Positions 30,991 through 40,900 of a stretch of DNA of 64,000 bases are shown one piece after another (the first letter of the stretch is position 1; each line of letters begins with the position of its first letter). Below the pieces are notes generated by a model. That model had not been told where the DNA came from. It saw only the letters and a list, made by a program, of their open reading frames with translations, and did no database searches. A program made the translations under genes and the position numbers. The DNA is from JAZGGS01 sp963749485 (GTDB lineage Bacteria; Bacteroidota; Ignavibacteria; Ignavibacteriales; Ignavibacteriaceae): positions 1 through 64,000 of the forward strand of contig CAVVMV010000022.1 of assembly GCA_963749485.1 (NCBI GenBank). The letters are read 5' to 3'.

Positions 30991-31064
30991 TGGGCCCAGA
31001 TGGACTCGAACCACCGACCCTTTGATTATGAGTCAAATGCTCTAACCAACTGAGCTATGGGCCC
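30991..31064 (-). tRNA. tRNA-Met (CAT anticodon)
   Basis: 74 bases fold as a full cloverleaf. Acceptor GGGCCCA pairs with TGGGCCC plus discriminator A. The D-arm is GCTCAGTTGGTTAGAGC, the anticodon stem TTTGA/TCAAA with loop CTCATAA (CAT), and the T-arm GGTGGTTCGAGTCCATC. CCA is not encoded. A CAT anticodon could be elongator Met or lysidine-modified Ile2; I cannot decide firmly. Its 3' half is repeated at 23037. Confidence 0.95.
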
Positions 31065-31099
31065 AAAAATTAAGTTACAAATTTAATACGATTGAACTC

Positions 31100-31988
31100 C
31101 TAAATCAACAGCAACAGGGTTGCATAAAATGAAATCAAAGTTTCTCCTTTATCTTTTTTAATCGTGAGAGGAGCAGATCCTTCGAAATGATTATTTACAT
31201 TTACAAATAAATCAACCTCCCGGTTCTTCAAGTCCCGGATCATTTCAATTATTCCGTTCAGTTCCTTATCACGGTTTATGTAAATCTTGTTCCAATTATC
31301 GTTTGCTAATTTTTCAATTCCCTTTCTATCAGGTCCGTGCAGACGGATAACTGCCGATCGCTTAATATAATCTTTATAGTCCAGGTAAACTTTTGAAACA
31401 GCAGGCATATAATATCCTTCTAAAAAAACCGGCGTTATATTTAAATCAGAAAGAAATTGAAAATATGATTTATTTAGATAATTTGGATTTCTTATCTCAA
31501 TTCCAATAGGCGGAGCATCGCTCTCTAAATTACTATAGAATTTATTGAATTTATCCTGGAATTCTGAAAGTGAGCTCATTTTCTGTTTATTCAAATATTC
31601 AAACTGAAAAATTAGACAGCCAATATTATCCTTTAAAGGATCAAGTGTCCTTATAAATTCATCAAAGAGATCATTTGATAAGAAATAAGGATTAGGATTA
31701 AGTTGTTCATCTTTACTTCTTTTATAATAATGAGTTAAAGTGATTGAATTGGGAACTTTAATAGTGAATAGGAAGTCTATTTGGAACGGAGTTTTTATAA
31801 GATTCTACAATACTGCTATTTGGCAAAACAGCTTTAGAAGGAGGAAAAAGTGACCAGAACCATTGATCGACTTCTACAGTATTGTATATTTGTGAATACT
31901 CCTGGAGATAATTAATTTTTTGTTTATTAGAATAAACTAATTCACGCCACGAATCATACTTCCAGCTGCAAGTTCCAATCCTTAACAT
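31100..31988 (-). CDS. DUF72 (YecE-like) protein (frameshifted)
   Basis: TIM-barrel-like DUF72 family protein of about 295 residues. The N-terminal MLRIGTCSWKYDSWRELVY and YNTVEVDQWFWSLFPPSKA are the family hallmark. After a frame change near 31770 it continues FLSNDLFDEFIRTLDPLKDN, IGIEIRNPNYL and VIRLHGPDR, with the C-terminal VDLFVNVNNHFEGSAP. Function unknown. It follows the MORN-type lipoprotein by two bases on the same strand, suggesting co-transcription. Confidence 0.85.
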
Positions 31989-31990
31989 TG

Positions 31991-32557
31991 TTAGAACGGG
32001 TATTTTTCAACTTTGTTGAATAAACTATCAATACCTGTATCTGAAGAATCTATCTCATCAAAATTTTTATTATAGGATTCATTTCCATTAGGATCGTATT
32101 GATACCACCATGCAACTCGATTTCCTTTATGGAAACTTCCTTCCTCTTTTAATTCTCCGGATTCATAGTACCACACCCACCTGCCTTCAGGCATATCATC
32201 AACAAAATATCCTTCGGATTCAAGCTTACCTGATTCATAATAATACTTCCATTCACCTGTATTGGCATTGTTTTCAATCATACCAATTATTTCTTCATTG
32301 CCATTTTCAAAATAGAGTTTAAAGCTACCGTGTTTAACTCCATCTACAATTTCATATTCAATAATCTTATCATCAATCCGAGCCCGCTCTATGCCTGTAA
32401 AAGGAATTTTCTTACCACGTTCATATATCAGGTTATCTCTTATTTCAAGATCATTTTCTGTTAGTTTAACATTATCACCGCAGGATATAACTAAAAACTG
32501 TATTAAGCTTGCAATAATTATCGGAAATATTTTAGCGAAAGAAATTCTTGTAAACAT
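31991..32557 (-). CDS. Lipoprotein with MORN-like repeats (YwqK-type)
   Basis: Lipoprotein signal with lipobox VISC near residue 26 (SLIQFLVISCGDN). Repeated MORN_2-type units follow: DGVKHGSFKLYFENG, ANTGEWKYYYESGKLESEGY, MPEGRWVWYYESGELKEEG and NRVAWWYQYDPNG. Each is a short beta-hairpin; such proteins are annotated as YwqK-like antitoxins, but no toxin partner is visible, so I do not claim that function. Intact, 188 residues, envelope-anchored. Confidence 0.8.
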   Translation of the reverse strand: MFTRISFAKIFPIIIASLIQFLVISCGDNVKLTENDLEIRDNLIYERGKKIPFTGIERARIDDKIIEYEIVDGVKHGSFKLYFENGNEEIIGMIENNANTGEWKYYYESGKLESEGYFVDDMPEGRWVWYYESGELKEEGSFHKGNRVAWWYQYDPNGNESYNKNFDEIDSSDTGIDSLFNKVEKYPF

Positions 32558-32636
32558 GGCTATCCAGTTTTTATTGAATTGAAATTTTCTAATTATACCA
32601 GGAAGGTTACGAAAGATATTATATTAAAATTATTAA

Positions 32637-33144
32637 TTACTCATTTAATACTTTTTGATAAGCTTCAAGAAGTTTTTCCTTTGTCTGCTTTTAATTCCAA
32701 CGAAATGACTTTGACTTCTCCCAGTACGGGCATAAAGTTTGTATCGCCACTCCACCTAGGAACAATATGAAAATGGAAATGTTCATCAATACCTGCGCCG
32801 CCAACTCTTCCAAGGTTGGCTCCAATATTAAACCCCTGAGGTTGATAAATTTCTGTAAGAGCTTTTTTTGCAACTTGTAACTGCTTCATCAATTCTGCCG
32901 ATTCTTCAACTGTAAGATCTGTTAACTCATCCATATGCCTGTTCGGCACAATCATCAAATGTCCATTGTTGTATGGATAAAGGTTAAGCATTGTAAGCAT
33001 AATATCATTTTTATAAATAAGAAGGTTATCAGGATCGGAAACATCCTTTAGAGCAGCATCGCAGAAAATACAAACATTATCTATCTGTTCTTCTCTGAAT
33101 GATTCTATATATTTTGAACGCCAGGGTGACCAGAGATTATCCAT
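32637..33144 (-). CDS. HIT family hydrolase (one frameshift)
   Basis: Nucleotide-binding HIT protein of about 168 residues. DNLWSPWRSKYIES at the N-terminus, CIFCDA, LNLYPYNNGHLMIVPNRH and the catalytic triad region HFHFHIVPRWSGD are seen, as in Ap4A hydrolase/Ap4A phosphorylase-like enzymes. A homopolymer A length difference near 32688 changes the last residues: removing one A gives KEKLLEAYQKVLNE and a stop at 32637, the usual family C-terminus. Probably removes dinucleoside polyphosphates in the cytosol. Confidence 0.88.
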
Positions 33145-33206
33145 AGTATTTTTTAAAAGTACAATGATTGTATCGAATTGCCTGAATTAACAGACAGCAT
33201 TAATTT

Positions 33207-35300
33207 TTAATTTCCTTCTTCTCTAGATTTATTATACTCATCAATCACTTTTTGTTCAACTTCTTTAGGCACTTCTTCATAATGATCAAATTTCCTGTGA
33301 TGAACACCTCTTCCCTGTGTTAAGCTTCTTAGATGAGAAGAATACCTGTAAAGTTCTGCCAGCGGAACGTGTGCTTTTATAATCTGGAACTGACCATCGG
33401 ACTCCATTCCAAGTATTTTACCTCGCTTACTGGAAATATCTCCCATTACATCACCCATATAATCTTCCGGGACTTTTATTTCAATTTCATAAATGGGTTC
33501 AAGCAGGCAAGGATTTGCAACCATAAAACCCTTTTTAAAACATTGCGAAGCAGCAATTTTAAATGACATTTCATCCGAATCTACATTATGAAAAGTACCA
33601 TCAAACAGAGTTACTCTAACATCAACTACTTTATTTCCGGCAAGAACACCTCTAGCCATTATTTCCTGGATCCCTTTGTCGACAGCAGGTATAAACCTGC
33701 CGGGAACAACTCCACCAACAATAGCATTAACAAACTCAAATCCTTTTCCTCTTGGAAGAGGTTCCATTTTAAAGTGTACATGCCCATACTGACCTCTGCC
33801 GCCGGATTGCTTTTTATGTTTATACTCAACATCAGCAACTTGTTTTTTCATAGTTTCCCGGAAAGGAATTCTTGGTTCGAGGAGATCAACTTCCACACTG
33901 TATCTTTCTTTTAGACGTTTAACTGCAAGAGTTAATTGAGTTTCACCTTGGCCTGAAATTATTGTTTGTGAAATTTCAGGATCAAATTTTACGTTGAATG
34001 AAGGATCTTCTTCATGCAATGTATGTAAACCGGTTGCAATTTTATCTTCATCGCCTTTTGCTTTAGGAACAATTGCACCTCTGATAACCGCTTCAGGAAA
34101 TACAATAGGAGTAATTATTACAGGATAATTTTTTGAAGCAAGCGTGTTATTTGTGTGTGAGTCCTTGAGTTTAACAACTGCTCCAATATCGCCGGCAAAA
34201 ATCTGCGAAACCTCTTTTCTGTGATGCCCATTTAAGATTGATAACTGGTTAAGCCGCTCGCCTTTATTATTTGCTTCATTTAGCAAATCCATACCGGCAG
34301 TAATCTTACCAGAGTAAACCTTGAATAAGGAAAGTTCTCCTACGTGTGGTTCGGAAATTGTTTTAAATATAAACATAACAGGTTCGCCGTTAGGATCGGG
34401 TTTAATCTTTATCGATTCATCTTTACCTGCGAGAATAGCTTCTTCTCCACCCTTTGCCGAAGGTGAAGGAAAATAATCAGTAACAAAATCCAAAAAATTA
34501 TTAGTTCCAACAGCCTTGGTAGCCGAAGCAGCAAAGACAGGTACAAGGCTCCTGTTTGCAATTCCCATTTTTAAACCAGCTTTCAAATCTTCATCGGAGA
34601 GTGTGCCTTCTTCAAAGTACTTATTCATTAACTCTTCGGAATTTTCAGCAACCGATTCTATCAATTCGGTTCTTAAAGCTTCTGCTTCTAATTTTACATC
34701 ATCCGGGATTTCAACTTCGGTTACTTTTCTGCTGCCTGCATCGCCATAAGTGTATGCTTTCATTTTAATAACATCAACAACAGTATCAAAATTTATTCCT
34801 TCGGAAACCGGGAAAGTAATAACCGTTGCGTTGGAACTTATGCGGTCTTTTACCTGCCGTAAAGTATCATTAAAAGTAGAATGTTCGTTATCAACTTTGT
34901 TAATAATAACAGATGACGGAACGTTATATTCTGAAATAAAATTATTTGCAACCTCAGAGCCAACCTCAACACCTTCTGCAGATCTTAATACCAGCACTGC
35001 ATTATCGCAAACTTTCATTGCACTTTTAATATCGCCAACAAAATCGGAATAACCCGGCGTATCCAGTATGTTAACTTTTATATTATTCCAGGCAAGGTGC
35101 ATTAGTGAAGTTGAGATTGAAATTTGTTTATCAATTTCGTTAGAAGTGTAATCGGAAATAGTGTTACCTTCGGTAATGCTTCCAATTCTGTTTGTTTCTC
35201 CTGCAGTGAAAAGAAGAATTTCAGAAAATGAAGTCTTGCCACTGCTGCCATGCCCAATTAAAGCAATATTCCTTATTGATTCAGTTCCGAACTCTTTCAA
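33207..35300 (-). CDS. Elongation factor G paralogue
   Basis: Complete EF-G-like translational GTPase, 697 residues. P-loop GHGSSGKT at 16-23, DTPGYSDF at 80-87, NKVD, and the domain IV/V sequences SGGRGQYGHVHFKMEPL and LLEPIYEIEIKVP. The usual catalytic His of DTPGHVDF is Tyr84 here, and the P-loop has SS where housekeeping EF-G has DA/AH. This marks the EF-G2-like paralogue group rather than the main translocase. Start TTG at 35300 is supported by GGAGGG five bases upstream. Downstream of the DUF948 gene on the same strand. Confidence 0.88.
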   Translation of the reverse strand: MKEFGTESIRNIALIGHGSSGKTSFSEILLFTAGETNRIGSITEGNTISDYTSNEIDKQISISTSLMHLAWNNIKVNILDTPGYSDFVGDIKSAMKVCDNAVLVLRSAEGVEVGSEVANNFISEYNVPSSVIINKVDNEHSTFNDTLRQVKDRISSNATVITFPVSEGINFDTVVDVIKMKAYTYGDAGSRKVTEVEIPDDVKLEAEALRTELIESVAENSEELMNKYFEEGTLSDEDLKAGLKMGIANRSLVPVFAASATKAVGTNNFLDFVTDYFPSPSAKGGEEAILAGKDESIKIKPDPNGEPVMFIFKTISEPHVGELSLFKVYSGKITAGMDLLNEANNKGERLNQLSILNGHHRKEVSQIFAGDIGAVVKLKDSHTNNTLASKNYPVIITPIVFPEAVIRGAIVPKAKGDEDKIATGLHTLHEEDPSFNVKFDPEISQTIISGQGETQLTLAVKRLKERYSVEVDLLEPRIPFRETMKKQVADVEYKHKKQSGGRGQYGHVHFKMEPLPRGKGFEFVNAIVGGVVPGRFIPAVDKGIQEIMARGVLAGNKVVDVRVTLFDGTFHNVDSDEMSFKIAASQCFKKGFMVANPCLLEPIYEIEIKVPEDYMGDVMGDISSKRGKILGMESDGQFQIIKAHVPLAELYRYSSHLRSLTQGRGVHHRKFDHYEEVPKEVEQKVIDEYNKSREEGN

Positions 35301-35340
35301 ATATACCCTCCTGGTATTTTATAGTTTAATTTATGAAATA

Positions 35341-35724
35341 TTATTTTTTGAAGTGACTTATGAAAGTATTAAGCCCGTTAGCAATTGCCCTAAAATTATT
35401 TACCAGCGTCATCAAAGGACCTTCTATTCCACCCCGAGCTCTTTCTTCAAGACTTAGAATGGTATCGACCCTATTTTTAACGCTTTGAACGATGTTTTTT
35501 GAGGTTTGAATTTGACCCTTAGCATCTTCTGTAATGGTTGAAATTTTTTCTGTAAGATCCGATACATTAACCATCAAAGTGCTGATCTCTGAAGAAATTT
35601 CATTAAGATCTTTCTGCATTGCATTAAGCGAGTTGGTAATTTTAGCCAGGTAAAAAATAAGAGCAATGCAAAGAGCTGATGCTGAAATAAGCAGAATAAC
35701 TGTGAAAATATTTATAATATCCAT
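35341..35724 (-). CDS. DUF948-like membrane protein
   Basis: 127 residues: an N-terminal membrane segment (IFTVILLISASALCIALIFYL), then a long heptad-like helix (LNAMQKDLNEISSEISTLMV) typical of DUF948. Ten bases after the YtxH-like gene on the same strand, a pairing frequently seen in Gram-positives and Bacteroidota. Role unknown, possibly envelope stress. Confidence 0.75.
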   Translation of the reverse strand: MDIINIFTVILLISASALCIALIFYLAKITNSLNAMQKDLNEISSEISTLMVNVSDLTEKISTITEDAKGQIQTSKNIVQSVKNRVDTILSLEERARGGIEGPLMTLVNNFRAIANGLNTFISHFKK

Positions 35725-35733
35725 TAAAGAAAA

Positions 35734-36157
35734 TTACTTTTCTGATTTTTTGGTTTCTTTATATGCATCAACGCCAGCTTTAATCGCGGTCTTTATCTGA
35801 TCGCGTTTATGCTCTGCAGATTCTTTTCCGGTTTTTATGTATTCACCAGATTTTACCTTTGCATCCTGGAAAACTTTTTCAGCGTCTTTCATCAACTTAT
35901 CAGCTTTAACTTTAGCATCACTTATAAGATTTTCAGATTTCTTTTTGCCATCGTTAATTAGGTTGATTGCTTTGTCTTTAGCTTCAGCAAGATATTTTTC
36001 AGCATCATCCAGGTAATCATCCGATTTGCTTTTAATTTCTTCCCGAAGTTCTTTGCCACTCTTTGGAGCATACAGTAATGCAAACGCAGCTCCAATAGCG
36101 CCGCCGGCTAAAAAACCAAGCAATTAAACCTTTGCCAAAATTATTTTCGTGTGCCAT
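35734..36157 (-). CDS. YtxH domain protein (one frameshift)
   Basis: Starts MAHENNFGKGLIA, then after an extra T near 36122 continues GFLAGGAIGAAFALLYAPKS, the YtxH glycine-rich membrane signature. An alanine/lysine-rich amphipathic helix (KVKADKLMKDAEKVFQDAK) completes it. Using ATG 36155-36157 restores the family N-terminus. Single-pass small membrane protein likely related to stress; partner of the DUF948 gene. Confidence 0.8.
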
Positions 36158-36306
36158 AATTCACTCCTTTCATAAAAAATTTTAGGGTTTTAAATATAAT
36201 GATAGGCATCTTGAAATTCAAGAAAACAGCTTATAAAAGCCGTTTTCTTGGGTTAATAATAAAACAGTATTTTCTTAACCAATTATATATATAAAAACAT
36301 GATTAA
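36158..36306. other. Spacer upstream of YtxH gene with inverted repeat
   Basis: Contains GAAAACAGCTTATAAAAGCCGTTTTC-type arms (about 36221-36248: AAGAAAACagc / gccGTTTTCTT) flanked by A/T tracts, a likely terminator for isocitrate dehydrogenase on the minus strand. Confidence 0.55.
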
Positions 36307-37560
36307 TTACATGTTTTTAATAATTTCATCTGCAAATTTTGAAGTACTAACTTTGCGGGCACCCTTCATCTGTCTTGCAAAATCATAAGTAACTACCTTG
36401 GAACGAATGGTTCGTTTCATAGCTTTTTCTACCAGGTTTGCTGCTTTCTTCCAACCAAGGTATTCCAGCATCATTACACCCGAAAGGGTAAGTGATCCCG
36501 GATTTACCATATCCTTACCTGCATATTTAGGAGCTGTTCCATGAGTAGCTTCAAATAATGCAGTATGGTAACCTATGTTTGCTCCCGGAGCCATTCCAAG
36601 TCCGCCAACTTGTGCAGCAGCAGCATCAGAAATATAATCCCCATTTAAATTAGGAGTTGCAAGAACATCATATTCGTCAGGTCTTAACAGCAATTGCTGA
36701 AAAATGCTATCAGCAATTCTATCTTTAATAAGAATTTTTCCAGCTGGGAGTTTTCCATTGTACTTACTCCAGAGTTCATCTTCACTTATTGTAAGATTAG
36801 GAAATTCCTTCTTTGCAACTTTATAACCCCAATCCTTAAATGAACCTTCGGTAAACTTCATAATATTTCCTTTGTGAACGAGGGTAACACTTGTTCTGCC
36901 ATTATCTCTTGCAAACTCAATAGCTTTTTTAACTAATCGAGCTGTTCCAAATTCACTAATCGGTTTAATGCCAATCCCCGAACCGGATCTTATGTTTCTT
37001 CTTTGTCATTTTATTTATATAGCTGATTAACTGTCTGCGCAGCTTTTGTTCCGGATTTAAACTCAATACCGGAATATACATCTTCAGTATTTTCTCTGTA
37101 AAGAACTATATCTAAGCAACTGGGGATTTTTCATAGGCGAAGGTGTACCGCTGTAATACTTTACCGGGCGTACACATGCAAATAAATCAAGCTGCTGACG
37201 TAATGATACGTTCAGACTTCTTATACCGCCGCCTATAGGAGTTGTTAGAGGTCCTTTTATAGCTACACTATATTCGCTAATTGCATCAACAGTTTCTGAT
37301 GGAAGCCATTTATTCTTTCCATACTTTTTAACCGCTTTATCCCCCGCATAAATCTCCATCCAGGAAATTTTCTTTTTTCCTTTATAAGCTTTTTCAACAG
37401 AAGCTTCCAACACTCTTTTCGAAGCTTTCCAGATATCAGGTCCTATTCCATCACCTTCAATAAAACCAATAACCGGTTTATCAGGTACTTGAAGTTGATT
37501 GTCTTTAACAACAATTTTTTTACCCGTTGAAGGGACTTTTATCTTTTTGTATCCAGCCAT
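36307..37560 (-). CDS. icd: NADP-dependent isocitrate dehydrogenase (frameshifted)
   Basis: TCA-cycle enzyme oxidising isocitrate to 2-oxoglutarate. FIEGDGIGPDIW, GPLTTPIGGGIRSLNVSLRQ (the substrate and regulatory phosphoserine loop) and DLFACVRPVKYYSGTPSP are in the N-terminal piece. LKDWGY-type SFKDWGYKVAKKEF, DRIADSIFQQLL, ATPNLNGDYISDAAAAQVGG and ATHGTAPKYAGKD are in the C-terminal piece. Breaks between 36862 and 37110 disrupt the middle. Total about 418 residues, matching the prokaryotic dimeric enzyme. An essential-type metabolic gene, so the indels are probably sequence errors. Confidence 0.92.
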
Positions 37561-37581
37561 AGTTAAACTCCTTTTATAAAA

Positions 37582-38535
37582 TTAATCAGTTTCGATTGTT
37601 AACTTTCCGTATCTTTTCTGATAAAAAGATACGCTGATAATTCCTACAATAACGGCAAACCAAAGTGTAACAACCCTAACAATAAATGTTGTAGCAACAG
37701 CTACATCTTTAGAAATATTTTCTTGAATGAGCATGAACGTAAGTGAACCCTCGGTAACCCCCAACCCACCCGGCAACATAGAAATTGCGCCTATTATAGT
37801 AGCAAAACTGTAGCTAAACGACGCCCAAATCAATCCAAAATCGATCTGAAAATTAAGCAGAATAAAATAATATCCCAAACATTCGAATCCCCAGGAAATC
37901 AAACTTACAAATGTCATTAGCAAAAGAGGTTTTATTTTTAGCAATTGATTTGAACTTGTATAAGCGGTATGAATATTATGAATATACTTTTTGAATAAAT
38001 TAATTTTTTCAAGATGATTGATAATTGGCAATGCCAGCCGTTTGTTACTTATAATAATAATAAGCAGTAGGAAAAAAAGTGCAACTCCAATAGTTATCTC
38101 TCCACCGTAATCAAAAATATAAGCACCTACTATTGCGATAATAAGCAGGGAGACAAAATCCGTAATACGCTCAGCAAAAATTATAGGAGCAGTTTTACTT
38201 ATCGGTTCGTTTGCAACTTCTTTTACAAGGTATGATTTTAACAACTCACCTACTTTGCCTGGAGTTACACTCATAATAAGCCCGGACATAAAGATTGAGA
38301 GGGAATCAATTTTTTTCAGTTTTATATTTACAATTGAGAGATAATAATCCCACTTAATAAAGCGTGTAAAATAATTTAGAAATGACAAGAAAAGAAGAAG
38401 CGGGAGAAGAAGCCAGTCAAATTTGCTGAATGCATTAATAACGCTCTGATAATCAGCATAAACTGTAAAAGTGAGGTAGAGTACACCACCAATTACTATA
38501 GAGATTAGTACTTTTTTCTTTAATTTTTTAAGCAA
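37582..38535 (-). CDS. YbhN/LPG-synthase-TM family membrane protein
   Basis: Polytopic inner-membrane protein of 317 residues of the lysylphosphatidylglycerol synthase TM family (flippase-like). LSFLNYFTRFIKWDYYL, MSVTPGKVGELLKSYLV and ISMLPGGLGVTEGSL are the family motifs, with about eight membrane segments. Translation likely starts at TTG one base after the Maf stop codon, so it is coupled. The related archaeal AglD-type proteins and flippase roles are family knowledge; substrate unknown. Confidence 0.85.
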   Translation of the reverse strand: MLKKLKKKVLISIVIGGVLYLTFTVYADYQSVINAFSKFDWLLLPLLLFLSFLNYFTRFIKWDYYLSIVNIKLKKIDSLSIFMSGLIMSVTPGKVGELLKSYLVKEVANEPISKTAPIIFAERITDFVSLLIIAIVGAYIFDYGGEITIGVALFFLLLIIIISNKRLALPIINHLEKINLFKKYIHNIHTAYTSSNQLLKIKPLLLMTFVSLISWGFECLGYYFILLNFQIDFGLIWASFSYSFATIIGAISMLPGGLGVTEGSLTFMLIQENISKDVAVATTFIVRVVTLWFAVIVGIISVSFYQKRYGKLTIETD

Positions 38536-38536
38536 G

Positions 38537-39116
38537 CTATATTATACTTCGTAATACCTGGTACAATTTAGTTAAAGGCAAACCAACAACGTTATAGTAG
38601 CAGCCATTAATTTGTTTAACGAACACCGCCCCAAAATCATCCTGGATACCGTAGGCACCGGCTTTATCCATTGGGCTTCCGCCATCTACATAATTTTTTA
38701 TTTCAAGATCATCCAAAATCCTGAATTCAACTTCAGTTTGTTCGTAATCTGTAATTTCTTTTTGAGTTATTAGAATTAAAAACAGAAAATCCTGTGTAAA
38801 CAATGTGAGTTTTGCCGCTAAGCATTTTTAAATATTTCTCTGCTTCATTTTCATCCGATGGTTTGCCGATTACTTCTTTACCAAGTACAACAATAGTATC
38901 GGCTGTAATAATTATTCCATCATTCACTTCTAACTTTGCTTTAGCCATTTTTTCACGAGCAAGACGAGTTACACATTCAACGGGATGTTCGCCATCAATT
39001 ATTTCTTCATCCAATTCAATCGAGAAAGAAGAGAAATCAATACCAAGCTGTTTTAATAGTTTTCTTCTTCTTGGAGATTTTGAGGCGAGATAAATCGGCA
39101 GAGAAGTTTTAATCAT
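38537..39116 (-). CDS. maf: Maf-like nucleoside triphosphate pyrophosphatase (one frameshift)
   Basis: YLASKSPRRRKLLKQLG at the N-terminus, TADTIVVLGKEVIGKP, and after a frame change near 38775 DKAGAYGIQDDFGAVFVKQI and YNVVGLPLTKLY. These are all signature segments of Maf house-cleaning pyrophosphatases, which hydrolyse non-canonical or dTTP/UTP nucleotides. About 193 residues. Its start overlaps the end of the SpoIID-like gene by eight bases, and YbhN follows after one base. Confidence 0.92.
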
Positions 39117-40406
39117 TCACTTTCCCTACTGATGTACCGGGAAAATAATGTTCTAGAATATCCTCGTAATTCCAACCTTCCTGTAGAGAGATGGATAGCT
39201 CCCCACTGGCACAATCCAACACCATGACCATAACCATTACCATCAATTATAATTTTATCACCTTCATCTGAAATATCAAACAATGTGCTCCACAAATCTG
39301 ATTTACCATCACCTGTATGCAGGACGCCTCTTATATCATTTCCATAAATCTTTACTGATATTTCTTCTCCATCTAAGTCTTCTAATAAAATTTCCAGCTC
39401 ATCAACTCTTCCACAATCAAACTTGCTGTTAATACTTATCTCTTCGAAATTATAAGATTCATCCTTTATTAATGCGGCGTCAATCAGTCTATCAATTAAA
39501 ACATCTTTTGAATATATTTCTTCCCACTCGTACCTGCTGGATATTTTACAATATGGTTCATTACCATCTACTACACCTTGAAGGTAAGGATATTCTTTAT
39601 TTGTAAAAACATTCTGTACTGCAGTAGTATGCCCGCCGCACGTAGATGAATAAAAAACCACTGCAGGTTCATTGGCGTAGCTTAATATCATTCCACTGGT
39701 TTCTTCAACTGCACGATCTGAAAGCGGAGATTCTGCATCTTTCCCTCCATACATTTGGTCTCTTGTATCATCAAAAATATCGTAGATTGATTTTCCCTCC
39801 TGCATTCTTAAGGTTGCGTAAGTTCTTGCACAAATTGTTAATGCTTTTAATGCTTCAAGATTTTCTGTACCAACACCTAAAGGCATCTCTTTTGAGATTA
39901 CTCCCTTCAGGTAATCTTCAAGATCGATGTAATTTACAACTTCAATAAAGTTATCGGTTGCTGTAAGTTTTAATGAGCCCTTATAAGATTTGCCGTTAAA
40001 ATTGATGTAACTGTTATTAGCTGATTCCAGGTGAAAATATTTATCCGTGAATTTTTTACTCTCTATCTTTACTGTTATTTCATCAGATGAATTGTAACAT
40101 TCAATAGTATTTCCAGGATTTATTAAAGCCAGTTTCTTTGCACCATTGTATAAGTAAACAGGAGTTTGAAGAGTTAAGAATGTGGATGTTTCAGCTTCAT
40201 CAATTAAAACTCTTATTGCAGTTTCATTTAATTCTATCCTCTGTAGGAATTTCAGTCTCAATTGTATATCGCTTTGAACTTGAACAACCCGTGAACGAGC
40301 TAAAAAGCATTAATAGAAAAGGCAAAGAAAATAAATTGAGAAACTTTAAAACTGATAATTGATTGATGTGTTTAAAAGGAATTGTGTGGAACGAGACAAG
40401 AATCAC
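39109..40406 (-). CDS. SpoIID/LytB-domain lipoprotein (frameshifted)
   Basis: Lipoprotein-type start (LMLFSSFTGCSSSKRY), frame change near 40235, then the SpoIID domain: GVISKEMPLGVGTENLEALK, ALTICARTYA, DTRDQMYGGKDAE, VVFYSSTCGGHTTAVQNVF. The C-terminal GNGYGHGVGLCQWGA follows. A second frame change near 39190 converts the final residues to the family-like QEGWNYEDILEHYFPGTSVG and a stop at 39109. SpoIID proteins are lytic transglycosylases that cut denuded glycan strands, and LytB activates amidase; a cell-wall role is likely. Starts at GTG overlapping the previous stop (GTGA). Confidence 0.85.
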
Positions 40407-40804
40407 CTGAACATTGCCTTGATGCTACCCCAGGTACGCTTTACACCCGATACATTATGAGATACAGTAATTTCTGCAGAGTAGGATACCTGATTGTTAT
40501 TATCAACAATTTTTAATCGGTACACAAAGATCATAGCACTAGTGGGTTTATATGCAGATTTATCCAGATAAGAATAAAATGAATTATTTCCTTTAGGTTG
40601 AATAGTAATAATTTCGGCAAATGAACTTTTCGGGGTTTTTCTTTCAATGGCAAAATTCTGAAGGTTTGACTCCTCACCCGTTTTCCACTCCAACCTAATA
40701 TCTTCACCTTCGCTGCGACCATGGAAATATTCTAAAAATGCCCCCGCATAAATAGCGGTAACAATAAAGAATAATACAAAAATCTTTGCAAATCCAAATT
40801 TCAT
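40403..40804 (-). CDS. Secreted hypothetical protein with FN3-like sequence
   Basis: About 134 residues with signal peptide (MKFGFAKIFVLFFIVTAIYA). One fibronectin-like beta domain follows (IRLEWKTGEESNLQNFAIER, FVYRLKIVDNNNQVSYS), similar to modules preceding T9SS tails but without a tail. The start at 40804 is preferred over upstream codons because it begins the signal peptide. First gene of a tightly packed minus-strand run with SpoIID-like, Maf and YbhN. Function unknown. Confidence 0.65.
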   Translation of the reverse strand: MKFGFAKIFVLFFIVTAIYAGAFLEYFHGRSEGEDIRLEWKTGEESNLQNFAIERKTPKSSFAEIITIQPKGNNSFYSYLDKSAYKPTSAMIFVYRLKIVDNNNQVSYSAEITVSHNVSGVKRTWGSIKAMFR

Positions 40805-40900
40805 ACTCAAAATATATCTTGAAAGTACTTTAATGTCAATACTTTTCGGTAACATTATACTTTTCTCTAATTTTATCGGAATTTATTACATGTGCAAAAT

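Noticed and set aside
30700..31053. A 117-codon plus-strand open frame ending AQMDSNHRPFDYESNALTN
   Set aside because: Its end is the antisense of tRNA-Met, a well-known source of false proteins, and it crosses two hairpins and the palindromic insertion.
31991..32557. MORN-like lipoprotein as an antitoxin of a toxin-antitoxin pair
   Set aside because: No small toxin gene is adjacent; neighbours are DUF72 and HIT, and the protein has a lipobox, which does not fit a cytosolic antitoxin.
39646..39948. Plus-strand frame opposite the SpoIID-like gene
   Set aside because: Antisense shadow; His/Leu-rich translation without motifs, while the minus strand encodes a recognised domain.
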